This document shows, one piece after another, positions 1 to 8,561 of a stretch of DNA of 64,000 bases. The DNA lies in assembly GCA_963725255.1 (NCBI GenBank), contig CAVRXV010000008.1, positions 1 to 64,000 on the forward strand. The letters are read 5' to 3'. A program made the translations under genes and the position numbers. Under the pieces are notes generated by a model. The model was not told the origin of the DNA. It searched no databases and was given only the letters and a program-made list of their open reading frames with translations. The DNA comes from JAIEPX01 sp963725255. Its GTDB lineage: Bacteria; Pseudomonadota; Gammaproteobacteria; JAIEPX01. Within the stretch, counting starts at the first letter, position 1. Every line of letters begins with the position of its first letter.

Positions 1-73
1 GATTGAACCTCCCCCAAATTGACACACACTCTTAAACGGGGGCACTATGGTGCTCCATTATAGGAGTTTAGCT

Positions 74-364
74 ATGAAGAACCCAACCTTAAGTCCTGAG
101 TTTAAACGAGAGGCTGTTCGATTATTAGAGCAAAAGGATACAAACGCTGCTCAGTTAGCGCGTGAGCTAGGGGTAAAGCGTAATCAATTGTATAAATGGC
201 AAAAAGAAATTCAAGCTAATGGTAAGAAGGCCTTTCCTGGCAAGGGGCAACATCACAAACCAATCGATGAAACAAAAGCTTTAAAAGCTAAAATAAGGCA
301 ACTTGAGCTGGAGAACGAAATCCTAAAAAAGGCAGCAGTGTACTTCACAGAGAATGCCGAGTGA
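74..364 (+). CDS. IS3-family transposase OrfA (helix-turn-helix protein)
   Basis: OrfA of the IS3 family, which binds the element's ends. The N-terminal half is a helix-turn-helix of the transposase_8 type (SPEFKREAVRLL, then AAQLARELGVKRNQLYKW). The C-terminal third is a leucine-zipper-like coiled coil (LELENEILKKAA). I start at the ATG at 74 because GGAG lies 8 nt upstream; the in-frame ATG at 47 has no such site. An A_AAA_AAG slippery heptamer in the zero frame at 325-331 should give the usual -1 shift into orfB and make the OrfAB transposase. Confidence 0.9.
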   Translation: MKNPTLSPEFKREAVRLLEQKDTNAAQLARELGVKRNQLYKWQKEIQANGKKAFPGKGQHHKPIDETKALKAKIRQLELENEILKKAAVYFTENAE

Positions 365-1221
365 AGTACACATTTATTAAAACCAATCGAGAGATTTATC
401 CCATCACTTTGCTTTGCAAAGTGATGATGGTATCACGTCGAGGATTTTATAATTGGTTGACTTGTCCGAACTCAGCCAGGACAAAAGAAAATCAGCAACT
501 CATTGAGAGAATACACCAAATTTTTAATCAGAATAGGCAGGTATATGGTGCTCCAAGAATTCATAAAACATTGTTAGAGCTGGGATATAAATGCAGTTTG
601 AATCGAGTGGCACGATTGATGCACATTGCAAAAATTGTCCCTAAAACGATCAAGAAATTTAGGATCACAACAGATTCAAGGAAGAGCTTAAATCCAGCAA
701 AAAACCTATTAGATCGTGAATTTTCACCTGGTATGATGAATCAAGTCTGGGCCTGTGATGTCACCTACATACCTACTCGAGAGGGTTGGTTGTTTTTGGC
801 TGTGGTTTTAGATTTATTTTCACGAAAAGTTGTCGGGTGGTCAATGGGTGAGCGTTTAGAAAGCAAATTAGCTCAACAAGCTTTGAGGAACGCAGTTTGT
901 CAAAGACAAATAGCTCAAGGGATGTTAATCCATTCGGATAGAGGGAAGGAGTATTATGCAAAAAATTATCAAGCGTTATTGAGATCCTATGGTATGGTAT
1001 GCAGTATGAGTCGCAAAGGTGAATGTTATGATAATGCTGTGGTGGAGAGCTTTTTTCACAGTCTCAAAGTTGAGCTTGTTCATCATAATGATTACCATAA
1101 GCGAAGTGAGGCAAGAAGCTCTTTGTTTGAATACATTGAGCTATTTTATAATCGGCAACGAAAGCATTCTTATTTGAACTATCTATCTCCGATAGAGTTT
1201 GAGGAGCGCTGTGTTGCTTAA
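361..1221 (+). CDS. IS3-family transposase OrfB (DDE integrase core)
   Basis: The catalytic part of the IS3 transposase, 286 residues and full length. An HTH_21-like region (VYGAPRIHKTLLELG) precedes an rve integrase core with the DDE residues visible in WACDVTYIP, DLFSRKVVGW and VVESFFHSLKVEL. Its frame is -1 relative to orfA and it begins with GTG inside the end of orfA, so it is probably made mainly as the OrfAB frameshift product. No internal stop is seen, so the copy looks active. Confidence 0.92.
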   Translation: MKYTFIKTNREIYPITLLCKVMMVSRRGFYNWLTCPNSARTKENQQLIERIHQIFNQNRQVYGAPRIHKTLLELGYKCSLNRVARLMHIAKIVPKTIKKFRITTDSRKSLNPAKNLLDREFSPGMMNQVWACDVTYIPTREGWLFLAVVLDLFSRKVVGWSMGERLESKLAQQALRNAVCQRQIAQGMLIHSDRGKEYYAKNYQALLRSYGMVCSMSRKGECYDNAVVESFFHSLKVELVHHNDYHKRSEARSSLFEYIELFYNRQRKHSYLNYLSPIEFEERCVA

Positions 1222-1253
1222 CTTGAGTGTGTGTTTTATTGGGGTAAGATCAG

Positions 1254-1361
1254 ATCATCCAAGCGATAAAACGTGCAAAAGAGCTAGATAACCCTCCTTG
1301 TGAAGATTGGCCACGATCTGCAACATCTACAGTATATAGATTAGTGGAGAAGCTGGTTTGA
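1254..1361 (+). pseudogene. C-terminal remnant of a gene interrupted by the IS
   Basis: Directly after the IS right end one frame stays open for 35 codons, ending ATSTVYRLVEKLV and a TGA at 1359-1361. The sequence looks like a helix-turn-helix or small DNA-binding protein tail, but I cannot name the family. The rest of the gene would lie to the left of the window. It is called a remnant because it begins exactly at the IS boundary and has no start codon or ribosome binding site. Confidence 0.45.
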
Positions 1362-1410
1362 TGTGTATTCAAATACTTATTTATGATGCACTAATACAAT
1401 AGTAACATTT

Positions 1411-1439
1411 TCGACATAAAACTATTAATCTAGTATACT
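1411..1439 (+). promoter_or_regulatory. Sigma-70-like promoter for the HEPN-like gene
   Basis: TCGACA at 1411-1416 and TATACT at 1434-1439 are separated by 17 bp. This would start transcription near 1446, about 22 nt before the start codon at 1468. Only this pair is near-consensus in the short intergenic gap. Confidence 0.5.
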
Positions 1440-1467
1440 TTGAATTATTGATCATGGAGTGGGTTAA

Positions 1468-2040
1468 ATGAGTGACCATATATGCAAAAGTCTTAATCTT
1501 TATCTAGATCAGCTTGATAACGCTCGCATCAAGGTAGCATACAATGGGTTAGCTTCTTATTATACATACCGTACAATTGAAAGGATCGCAAAGGGTTCTG
1601 ATGAGTTATCTAATAAAATGTTTGAACTCATACTTAATGGGCTTAGATCTCGAATTGTGTTAGATACTTGTAAATTTATACATATTAGTGACAATGAGAA
1701 ATTGTCTATCGCCGATTTAAAAAATGATACAGACCTTGCTGAGGTTTCAAAAAAACATGGGTATCAAGATATTGAAGACTATATTAGTAAAATCAAGGAT
1801 TATAGAGATAAAGAAATATCTCATTGCGATTATGATCATTTATATAGTGGTTCAATATATGAGGAGGTTAAGGTTCCCTGTCTTGATATCTCACGTATAG
1901 TATTTCAAAAAGTATTTGAGACCATCGCTAGTGAAAAAAAAGAAAATGGTAAATACGCATTTACTACTAGGTATTGTAATCTCGAGTGTTTTAGTAAGAT
2001 AATCAGTGAGGAAGTATCAAGATTGTTTTGCTCTTTATGA
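1468..2040 (+). CDS. Hypothetical protein with a HEPN-like R-x5-H motif (AbiU2-like?)
   Basis: A 190-residue soluble protein, mostly helical by composition, with no signal peptide or membrane segment. I do not recognise it with certainty. Residues 113-119 read RDKEISH followed by CDYDH, which fits the Rx4-6H motif of HEPN ribonucleases and resembles the conserved 'YRNK..AH.D' stretch of AbiU2-type HEPN proteins in abortive-infection systems. GGAG sits about 10 nt before the ATG and a promoter lies just upstream, so it appears to be a single-gene unit. It lies between two IS elements, a typical accessory location. A HEPN fold would imply RNA cleavage, but that is inference from one motif. Confidence 0.5.
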   Translation: MSDHICKSLNLYLDQLDNARIKVAYNGLASYYTYRTIERIAKGSDELSNKMFELILNGLRSRIVLDTCKFIHISDNEKLSIADLKNDTDLAEVSKKHGYQDIEDYISKIKDYRDKEISHCDYDHLYSGSIYEEVKVPCLDISRIVFQKVFETIASEKKENGKYAFTTRYCNLECFSKIISEEVSRLFCSL

Positions 2041-2188
2041 AATTCATGAATAAGAATAAAGTCAATTCTCAAATTAGCAATTAGTATTTTTCTTAAAATG
2101 TGACTTATTACAATTATTCACTAGATTAAAGGGTATTGTTGTTAGTATGAAAATTGATGCCCTACTTTTATCTGTACTTTGAAAAGTA

Positions 2189-2233
2189 TTAATCTAATCT
2201 ATCATCAATATACTTTTTAGCATATATAATAAA
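2189..2233 (-). pseudogene. 3' fragment of the small gene split by IS copy 2
   Basis: Reading the minus strand across the IS as if it were absent, the frame of the small gene at 3470-3652 continues for 13 further codons (IIYAKKYIDDRLD after the shared Phe codon) to a TAA at 2191-2189. The intact ancestral protein would have been about 73 residues. The joining base triplet is the duplicated AAA target site. Confidence 0.7.
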
Positions 2234-2265
2234 TGATCTGCTCCCGATTTCGTGGACACCAACCT

Positions 2266-3126
2266 CTAACAAGCATACATTAATTCATATTGAGCAGGCG
2301 TGTTGTAATTTATCGTAGAATGCCTACGTTGTCTATTGTAAAAAACCTCAATATATTCAAAAATAACTCTCTTTGCCTCCTCTCTCGTTTTAAAGCTTTC
2401 ATGGTGCGTGCACTCAACTTTCAGTGTGTGAAAAAAGCTTTCTACTACCGCATTATCCCAGCAGTTCCCTTTTCGACTCATACTGCATTCAATATCATTA
2501 TCCTTCAATAATCCCTGATATTCATTCGCTGCATACTGACTTCCACGATCAGAATGTAACAATACTCCACCTGATATTTTTCGCTTAAATAACGCCATTC
2601 TTAAAGCATTCAGCGTGATATCTTCTTTCATCCTGCTATCCATCGACCACCCTATGATTTTCCTAGAAAATAAATCCATGATCACCGATAAATACAACCA
2701 TCCTTCCATCGTCGGAATATACGTAATATCAGAGACCCAGCGCTGATTTGGTTTGTTAGCGGTAAACTCTCGATTTAATTTATTATCGCTTATGGGTTTA
2801 CTATGATTTGAATCCGTCGTCATTTTAAATTTCCTTTTCGTTTTCGCTCTTATGCCATAATGCTGCATCAGCCTAAAAACTCGGTTTTTTCCGAGTGTTT
2901 TTAATTCTGCACGTAGATCATAGTATATGCGACGATAGCCATACGTCTCTCGACTTCTTTCATGACTCTCACGGATCTTTAACAATAATTGCTGATTCGA
3001 TTCTTTTCGATCGCTCACAGGTCGTGATAACCACGCATAAAAGCCGCTTCGGCTTATTTCTAAAACTTGACACAGGATATTAATCGAGTGTTCTTTGCGC
3101 TTCTCTTCCACAAATTGATACTTCAT
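2266..3126 (-). CDS. IS3-family transposase OrfB (DDE integrase core)
   Basis: The 286-residue catalytic subunit of IS copy 2. An HTH_21-like region (YGYRRIYYDLRAEL) is followed by an rve core with the DDE residues in WVSDITYIP, DLFSRKIIGW and VVESFFHTLKVEC. It overlaps the end of orfA by 4 bp in the -1 frame. A slippery A_AAA_AAG (minus strand, within 3156-3162) near the end of orfA should produce the fused OrfAB. It has the same length as the copy-1 OrfB but is clearly diverged from it. It appears intact. Confidence 0.93.
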   Translation of the reverse strand: MKYQFVEEKRKEHSINILCQVLEISRSGFYAWLSRPVSDRKESNQQLLLKIRESHERSRETYGYRRIYYDLRAELKTLGKNRVFRLMQHYGIRAKTKRKFKMTTDSNHSKPISDNKLNREFTANKPNQRWVSDITYIPTMEGWLYLSVIMDLFSRKIIGWSMDSRMKEDITLNALRMALFKRKISGGVLLHSDRGSQYAANEYQGLLKDNDIECSMSRKGNCWDNAVVESFFHTLKVECTHHESFKTREEAKRVIFEYIEVFYNRQRRHSTINYNTPAQYELMYAC

Positions 3127-3407
3127 TTCAATTCGTTCGCAAAGAACTTTGCGGCCTTTTTTAATATGTCGCGCTCCTCCTTCAAGCGCAATATCTCCAT
3201 CTTTAATCGTCGATTCTCTTCTACAACATCTACCTGGCTTTCACCAACGGTCTCTTGGGTCTGATCGTTACGATGCTGATTAATCCATGAATAGAGAGTG
3301 ACCTGGTGTATCCCTAAGTCTCTCGCTGTTTTAGCATATGGCTGCGGTGACGACAGTGCTAATTTCACTGCCTCTGCTCGAAATAGTTTGTCCGCTTTCC
3401 TTTTCAT
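3123..3407 (-). CDS. IS3-family transposase OrfA (helix-turn-helix protein)
   Basis: 94 residues. A transposase_8 helix-turn-helix (FRAEAVKLAL, then AKTARDLGIHQVTLYSWI) is followed by a leucine-zipper-like stretch (EENRRLKMEILRLKEER). GAGGTG lies just upstream of the ATG at 3407. It supplies terminal-repeat binding and, through the -1 frameshift, the N-terminus of the OrfAB transposase. Confidence 0.92.
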   Translation of the reverse strand: MKRKADKLFRAEAVKLALSSPQPYAKTARDLGIHQVTLYSWINQHRNDQTQETVGESQVDVVEENRRLKMEILRLKEERDILKKAAKFFANELK

Positions 3408-3469
3408 CTTGACACCTCTTTGATTCCCTTAAGTTTATCAAACTTAGTGTCCTTTGAAACGGGGTCAGA

Positions 3470-3652
3470 TCAAAATGCTTCATCTGCTTCTTGTTTTGTC
3501 TTATAAGTATTACCGCCAGGGTCTAAAATCAAAGTATCTCCTGGCTTAGAAACACTGCCATATCGTTCAAATTCCCACACCCCTGGTGATAATTCAACCT
3601 CCATAGAATTAGGCCGTATTTTATAGCCTTTATATTCATTAAATTTTCCCAT
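3470..3652 (-). pseudogene. Small unknown gene truncated by IS copy 2
   Basis: 60 codons remain, starting MGKFNEYKGYKIRP. The ATG at 3652 has GAGG 8 nt upstream, so the longer upstream start is not needed. Its stop TGA at 3472-3470 is the terminal TGA of the IS, so the present 3' end is not native; the original last codons lie at 2189-2233. The sequence (YKGYKIRPNS, then GVWEF.RYGSVS, then YKTKQEADEAF) resembles small DUF-type proteins with a single beta-rich fold in which a tag such as 'TKEEADEAA' closes the protein. I cannot assign a function. The truncated product might still be made. Confidence 0.6.
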
Positions 3653-3862
3653 GGAAGATACCTCATATGATTCTACTACGAGAGCTACCATTAATTATAG
3701 CAGGAGAACTAGTAATGTATGTAATCTGCATTATTTCCGAAAAAATTTAGATATTTTGAATGGACAAATGGAATCTGAAAGCTTCCCTAGAGTTTTTTTC
3801 GCCTCAACTTTTTCTGCTAAAAATTCCAACTCTTTAAAATAGCTTTTATCGTCATTATAAAA

Positions 3863-5206
3863 TCATTTTTCGGCAGCTTTTTTATACCACTTTTCTGCTA
3901 TTTCATCGTTTTTTTCGACCCCAAGGCCATGTTTATACAATCCAGCAATACCAAAGTATGCGGCAACATAACCCTTATCGGCAGCTAATTGATACCATTT
4001 CATCGCTTCTACATAGTCCCCAGCAGTCTCTCGACATTGCCCGAGCATTGATTGGGCAGGAAGATACCCTAATTCAGCTGCCCGTCGATACCATTTCTCT
4101 GCCTCTACTATGTCTTGCGCAACTCCTTCCTCGTTTAGATACATCTCCGCAAGAAAATATTGTGCAGGAGTGTAGCCTTGATCTGCGCTGAGTCGATACC
4201 ATTTCATAGCTTCAGCATAGTCTTTTGTAACACCCAGTCCATTTTCATACATCAAACCAAGATTAGTTTGCGAATCAGCATCACCTAAATCAGAAGAGAG
4301 TCGAAACCATCTCATCGCTTCAAGATAGTCTTGTGTAACACCGTGGCCATTAATATACATTTCACCAAGTTTGTTTTGAGCTAATGCCGATCCTTGATTG
4401 GCAGCGGTCAGATACCATTTCAAAGCGGCATTATAGTCTTGTGCAACACCGTCGCCTTTTGCATAATTTTCCCCAAGGTAAACCTGTGCATTTAATACTC
4501 CCTGTTCAGCCGCAAGTCGAAGTAATCTCGTTGCTTCCATATAGTCGAGTGCTACACCTATACCTAATTCATATCTCAACCCAAGCCATAATTGAGCAAG
4601 CGCATTCCCCTTTTCAGCGGCAAGACGATACCACTTTATCGCTTCGGCATCGTCAGGAGCAACACCAAGTCCTTTTTCATAGCTCCATCCAACATTATTT
4701 AGTGCCTGAGAGTCCCCTTGATCAGCCGCGAGTCGAAACCACTTTAACGCTTCAGTATAGTTTTGCGTGACTCCTCGGCCACTCGCATACATTGTCCCTA
4801 GATTTAATTCTGACAGTGCGTATCCTTGATTAGCAGCTAGTCGATACCATGTAATCGACTCAGCAAAGTCTTGAATCACTCCCTGTGCATTTTCATACGC
4901 CCAACCAAGATTATGTTGCGCGGGAGCATATCCTTGACTAGCTGCAATTCTGTACCACTTTAAAGCCGTATCAATATTCTGTGCGACGCCTCTTCCATGA
5001 TTATACATAACTCCAAGCATGAATTGGGCGTCAATATTGCCTTGATCAGCAGCTTGTTGATACCACCGAAAAGCTTCAGCGGTGTTTTGCGGAACACCTA
5101 GGCCATTCTCATACATCAAGCCAAGATTATATTGCGCAAGAGCATCACCTTGCTTAGCAGCATTTTGAACCTTAAGAATAACTTCACTACTTAGTTCATC
5201 GTTCAT
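3863..5206 (-). CDS. Sel1-like repeat (SLR) protein
   Basis: 447 residues made almost entirely of about twelve tandem Sel1-like repeats of about 36 residues, each of the form A..G...AQ..LG..Y..G.GV.QDY.EA.KWYR.AA. Such alpha-solenoids are protein-interaction scaffolds; in Legionella and Coxiella relatives several SLR proteins act at the host interface. There is no signal peptide (it starts MNDELSSEVILKVQNAAKQG), so it is cytosolic or exported by a secretion system that does not use Sec. The start is at 5206, with AGGAG a few bases upstream. It is a single gene on the minus strand. Its partner is unknown. Confidence 0.92.
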   Translation of the reverse strand: MNDELSSEVILKVQNAAKQGDALAQYNLGLMYENGLGVPQNTAEAFRWYQQAADQGNIDAQFMLGVMYNHGRGVAQNIDTALKWYRIAASQGYAPAQHNLGWAYENAQGVIQDFAESITWYRLAANQGYALSELNLGTMYASGRGVTQNYTEALKWFRLAADQGDSQALNNVGWSYEKGLGVAPDDAEAIKWYRLAAEKGNALAQLWLGLRYELGIGVALDYMEATRLLRLAAEQGVLNAQVYLGENYAKGDGVAQDYNAALKWYLTAANQGSALAQNKLGEMYINGHGVTQDYLEAMRWFRLSSDLGDADSQTNLGLMYENGLGVTKDYAEAMKWYRLSADQGYTPAQYFLAEMYLNEEGVAQDIVEAEKWYRRAAELGYLPAQSMLGQCRETAGDYVEAMKWYQLAADKGYVAAYFGIAGLYKHGLGVEKNDEIAEKWYKKAAEK

Positions 5207-5288
5207 AACTTACTCCTAAAGCTAAATATTTCATTCTTATTTCTCACTACACATCACTATAATGCACAACAAGAAACGAGATTTAAAA

Positions 5289-5774
5289 TCATTTAATAAT
5301 TTTTTTAATAGATTTTTTTTTATCCTCTATTTTATCTGATAGATCCCCAATGAATTGTTGCGCAAACTTTACCTCACCTTCCTCTAAATCGGACTTCTTA
5401 TTAGTGTTGCTATTTTCACCAGGTACCCAATGCACGCTAACAAAGAGTCCTTGAGTTGCATTTTTAAATTGTTCATACTGGGATTCTAAAATATCTGGCT
5501 TTGTTCCCCCCTTTAAAAAGTTAGTAATAACTTCAAGGTTGCTATATACTTTAATTCGACGATTATTCTGATTCCCTTCATTCTTGATATTTTTGATAGC
5601 TTCATTCAAAGCAAAAAATTCAGAGCTGTTAACTAGTAAATTATTTTCAATAATAACAGGTGATTTTTGAACGCCACCCCGTACAATACAATACCCACAA
5701 CAATTTTTGTGGCCTTTTATAAAAACCAAGATATCATTATGCTCTTTGAAAAATTTTTGATTGCTAGTACTCAT
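5289..5774 (-). CDS. RNase H-like fold protein (RVT_3-type), divergent
   Basis: 161 residues counted from the ATG at 5774, which has GAGG at good spacing; a GTG four codons upstream is also possible. The layout resembles bacterial RNase H-like (RVT_3) domains: an acidic residue early (D14 in NDILVFIKG), a glutamate in an 'SSEFFALNEAI' helix (E52), a 'KVYSNLEVI' strand where the usual catalytic Asp is replaced by Ser or Asn (78-79), and a 'VHWVPGENSNTNKKSD' segment matching the typical 'WVPGHS..N..AD', with D129. The tail is lysine-rich. The lost third acidic residue suggests altered or absent nuclease activity. It lies just upstream of the Sel1 gene on the same strand, separated by about 80 bp. 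Family assignment is by motif only. Confidence 0.5.
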   Translation of the reverse strand: MSTSNQKFFKEHNDILVFIKGHKNCCGYCIVRGGVQKSPVIIENNLLVNSSEFFALNEAIKNIKNEGNQNNRRIKVYSNLEVITNFLKGGTKPDILESQYEQFKNATQGLFVSVHWVPGENSNTNKKSDLEEGEVKFAQQFIGDLSDKIEDKKKSIKKIIK

Positions 5775-6199
5775 ACCACACCTCACTCATAAATTGATGA
5801 GAATGATATTTAATAATTAGAATCTCTAGGATAAAAATAATCTAATATTTTATCACTCTCTAATTGATGCTCCATGCAAAAAGTGCTCTTCATGAGCATG
5901 GAAACTGATTAGACTTTGCTTATGTTAAGTATAGCACATTTAGCAATTTTATAGCGTTAATGGCTTTAATAGAATAAATAATAATTGGCTGTTCGATAGA
6001 TTAGAAAGGGTGTCATGTCTCTATTTCACGGCCGCGATAATGGATTAATAGGAATAATTATATGGATGGAATATACTTCTTAAAACGCTAGGGTGCTGAT
6101 TATTATGAACTCATTAGGTTGAGACGTGAAACACGCCATGTAGTTAATTGCTACAGGTTGTTCTTAAAGGTAAATACACAGTTGTAATTTTTACGATGA
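5775..6199. other. Intergenic region without a recognisable gene
   Basis: About 425 AT-rich bases between two minus-strand genes. No open frame with a ribosome binding site and no RNA gene is evident. The only structure I see is a weak inverted repeat, CCATGC at 5872-5877 with GCATGG at 5896-5901. A 3' untranslated region or a decayed gene is possible, but nothing supports either. Confidence 0.5.
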
Positions 6200-6682
6200 T
6201 TATTTATTACGAACAGTAAAATGAACTTCACCGTATTCATTCCAGACTCGTGAAGCATTTTTAGTATCTACGGGATTGTCCAACGTTAGCCCATCGGTAT
6301 AAGAAATGATTTCTCCATGAGCATCACAGCCATACGCCAACCAGCATTGGCTTTGCCAAGCGCGAACTTTGAAAGTGTCTGTACCGCATTTGTAAGTTAG
6401 TGTCACATCAGGTCCAGTGGCAATGCCTTCTGAGAGGATGAATGTAGCAGTATCGTTTTTGTCAATTTCATAAGGAAAGGTACTTCCCCCAACGAGTTTA
6501 CCATAAGGATGATAGACATTAAGTCGAGTACAATCAGTGTTTGTGTGAGTCGAGATTGACACATGTAGAGTTTGATAGATTTGATATCCGTTTGTTTTAT
6601 CTTCAACTGTTTTATCGGCATTAGCTGAACAACTTAGCGTTAGGCCAATACATAAGCACAGTAGTTTTGTTTGTGTAGTCAT
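6200..6682 (-). CDS. Small secreted protein of unknown function
   Basis: 160 residues with a clear Sec signal peptide (MTTQTKLLCLCIGLTLSCSANA, cleavage after about residue 22). The mature part is about 138 residues, beta-rich by composition (alternating hydrophobic stretches such as YQIYQTLHVSIST and EVHFTVRNK), with several cysteines that could form disulphides in the periplasm or outside the cell. AAGGAG is well placed before the ATG at 6682. I do not recognise the family. It is monocistronic, with non-coding sequence on both sides. Confidence 0.75.
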   Translation of the reverse strand: MTTQTKLLCLCIGLTLSCSANADKTVEDKTNGYQIYQTLHVSISTHTNTDCTRLNVYHPYGKLVGGSTFPYEIDKNDTATFILSEGIATGPDVTLTYKCGTDTFKVRAWQSQCWLAYGCDAHGEIISYTDGLTLDNPVDTKNASRVWNEYGEVHFTVRNK

Positions 6683-6866
6683 CGGATAACTCCTTTGTTC
6701 ATTAATGTAAGGGATACTATCATCCTGAGGAGCGAGTGGTCAAATTACACTGCCCGACTATGTTCCCATAGATCATTGAAATTGATATAAATCCCGCCTT
6801 GATATTGGATAATCCAAGACCCAAAATACATACATGTCATTTTCGTCAATGTCCGCACACTCAATA

Positions 6867-8545
6867 CTACTTGCTGTAATAGATATCGTATAATGGTCGT
6901 GAAGCAAATTTGGTGAAGGTTTGTTGGGAGAGGTAGTTGCGGATTGAAGATTCAGGGAGATTTAGGGTTCTGGAAAGGTCGACGGTGTAGTTGGGAGTGC
7001 GGACTTTTTGACCGTAGTGGTTGAGTTCGTAGGAGCAGTAGGGGAGGTAGTCGCCGGGTTTTAGTTTGTCGAGAAAGAGGTAGCCTACTGAGAAAGGGCC
7101 GAAGTAAATAAATGTACTGTCTGATGTGTCGATGGCTTGGAGGTCTTTTTGGAGGGATGAGAGGATGGGAATCCATTTGGGTTCGACGTAGAGGCGGTTT
7201 AATGGACCTTTGATTTGGTATTGCTGGTGCGTGGTGTAGATTTTAAGTCCCCTTACGTCGTCTCCGTAAATACTGCTGAGTTGAAAATAGCAGAGTGTGG
7301 TAATAAAAAAGAGTATAAAAACTTTTGGGATTGATGATTGGTTTTCGTTGATGTTTTTCAAAGCTAAATAATAAAAGATGACACTCGACAATACAGCGGG
7401 AAAAAAGCCAATAATAAAATTTATTTCAAGATTGTAGCTAGAAATACTCGTGAGAAGTCCAGCTATTAAGGAAGGAATCCAGATGGAGAAGAAGATTTTT
7501 TCTGCTAATACATTTTGCTTTAAATAAATAAAGAAAATAAGGGCGCCGGTAATTCCAAAGCCAGTGAGATAGTAGAATATTCCCGTGAAAGAAGGGTGTA
7601 ATACTTGGATAAAGAATAAAGGTACTGTGAGCGTGATGAGAAATATAAGATTTTGGATAGTGCGAGAGTTATTAAAATGGTAAGCGATTTTGAGCAATAC
7701 TAGAGCGAGGGTGAATTGAATTGCATACCGTTTAATGAGGTTTGTGATGACGATTAGGGTTTTCCCGATAAAACTATGTTGATGAGCTGAGAATTGAGCC
7801 AGATTTTTGTTGAATTGCAGGGCGTTCATGAGGTCAGAGAGATGAACTGAATAGAATACAAAGATTAGCCAGGCCATTAATATTGATGTGAATACGTACA
7901 CTGCTGTTTGAGAGAAATAAAAGGTTTTTTTGTTGTTGATGAAAAATCCACCGATGGTATTGAGTAGAATGACTAGAAAAAGGAAGGTGGGGTAACTTAA
8001 ACATAAGATAACGTTTAAAAAAGCAAAAAGAAGGTAATCTAAAGTAGTATTTTTTGAGCTGTAAATAAAATTATAAAACTGAAAGATAAGTGCTGACCAA
8101 AGTAAAGTGCCTAGAGTATCGTAGTGGAAATTATTAATTCCGAAGGGGTGAAAGATAATGATTGAGATCGCTATAACCGAAGCAAGGATATTGGGGAGAT
8201 ATTTACGGGCCGCAAGATAAGTGTACAGGCCAACTAAAATACTGAGAAATAAATAAGCATGCCTCAAAAAAAGTATGAGCCCATCTTTCCCGTTATGGAT
8301 TATCAAGCTGAGCTTAACGAAAGGTGCAACCAAAAACCCTAATCCAATGTAAGGCGATAAATCATCTATAAAGGGCTTTTGGCCTTGAAGAAAACGAAGC
8401 GCTATAGCAATAGGAAGGCTTTCATCGGTCATAGGGGCAGAAAAGAAACCTATTAGATAGAGAGCTATAAATGCAATAGGAAAATGAAAGAATGATAATA
8501 TGGTTATGAAATGATGAAGATATTTTGGATAGAATTTTCACTCAT
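6867..8545 (-). pseudogene. Polytopic membrane protein (glycosyltransferase-like), probable 5' frameshift
   Basis: The main open frame starts at an ATG at 8432 and encodes 521 residues with about ten membrane segments. Its first residues, TDESLPIAIALRFLQGQKPFIDDLSP, resemble the first periplasmic loop of GT-C/PMT-like transferases, which normally follows an N-terminal membrane helix. Upstream the same frame stays open and encodes just such a helix (FITILSFFHFPIAFIALYLI, then GFFSAP), but has no start codon. A plausible start, ATG at 8545 with AAGG before it (MSENSIQNIFIIS), is in another frame. Adding one base between about 8500 and 8520 would join them into a 559-residue protein. It follows the 774-residue gene by 17 bp. 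Loss of the first helix, a sequencing error, or use of 8432 as the start are all possible. Confidence 0.6.
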
Positions 8546-8561
8546 ACTGAAAATACCTTGA

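Larger units (their letters stand above)
4..1252 (+). mobile_element. IS3-family insertion sequence, copy 1
   Basis: A complete element with TG...CA ends. The left end (TGAACCTCCCCCAA then ACACACACTC) and the reverse complement of the right end (TGATCTTACCCCAA then ACACACACTC) form an imperfect inverted repeat. GAT occurs at 1-3 and again at 1253-1255, fitting a 3-bp target duplication, although the window edge hides any further base. It carries two overlapping genes in the orfA/orfB arrangement. It interrupts a gene whose C-terminal part continues at 1254. Confidence 0.85.
2234..3472 (-). mobile_element. IS3-family insertion sequence, copy 2
   Basis: A complete element. The left end (TGATCTGCTCCCGATTTCG, then GGACAC) and the reverse complement of the right end (TGATCTGACCCCGTTTCAA, then GGACAC) form terminal inverted repeats. 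AAA at 2231-2233 and 3473-3475 is a 3-bp target duplication. It differs from copy 1 in both termini and proteins, so two different IS3 subtypes are present. Insertion cut a small gene on the minus strand. Confidence 0.9.

Noticed and set aside
3461..3472. The IS copy-2 right end (GGGGTCAGATCA) resembles the ends of the palindrome family, suggesting the palindromes are IS-derived MITEs.
   Set aside because: In the IS the outermost bases are TGATCTG with CCCC inside, while in the palindromes GGGG is outermost. The orientation is opposite and the rest of the IS repeat (GGACAC) is absent, so the likeness is probably chance.
3651..3842. Plus-strand open frame of 63 codons between the truncated gene and the Sel1 gene.
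   Set aside because: It runs antisense to the start of the truncated gene, has no ribosome binding site and shows no protein-like pattern.
5872..5901. Inverted repeat CCATGC/GCATGG as a possible terminator or operator.
   Set aside because: Only 6 bp, a long loop and no T-tract; expected by chance in this much AT-rich sequence.
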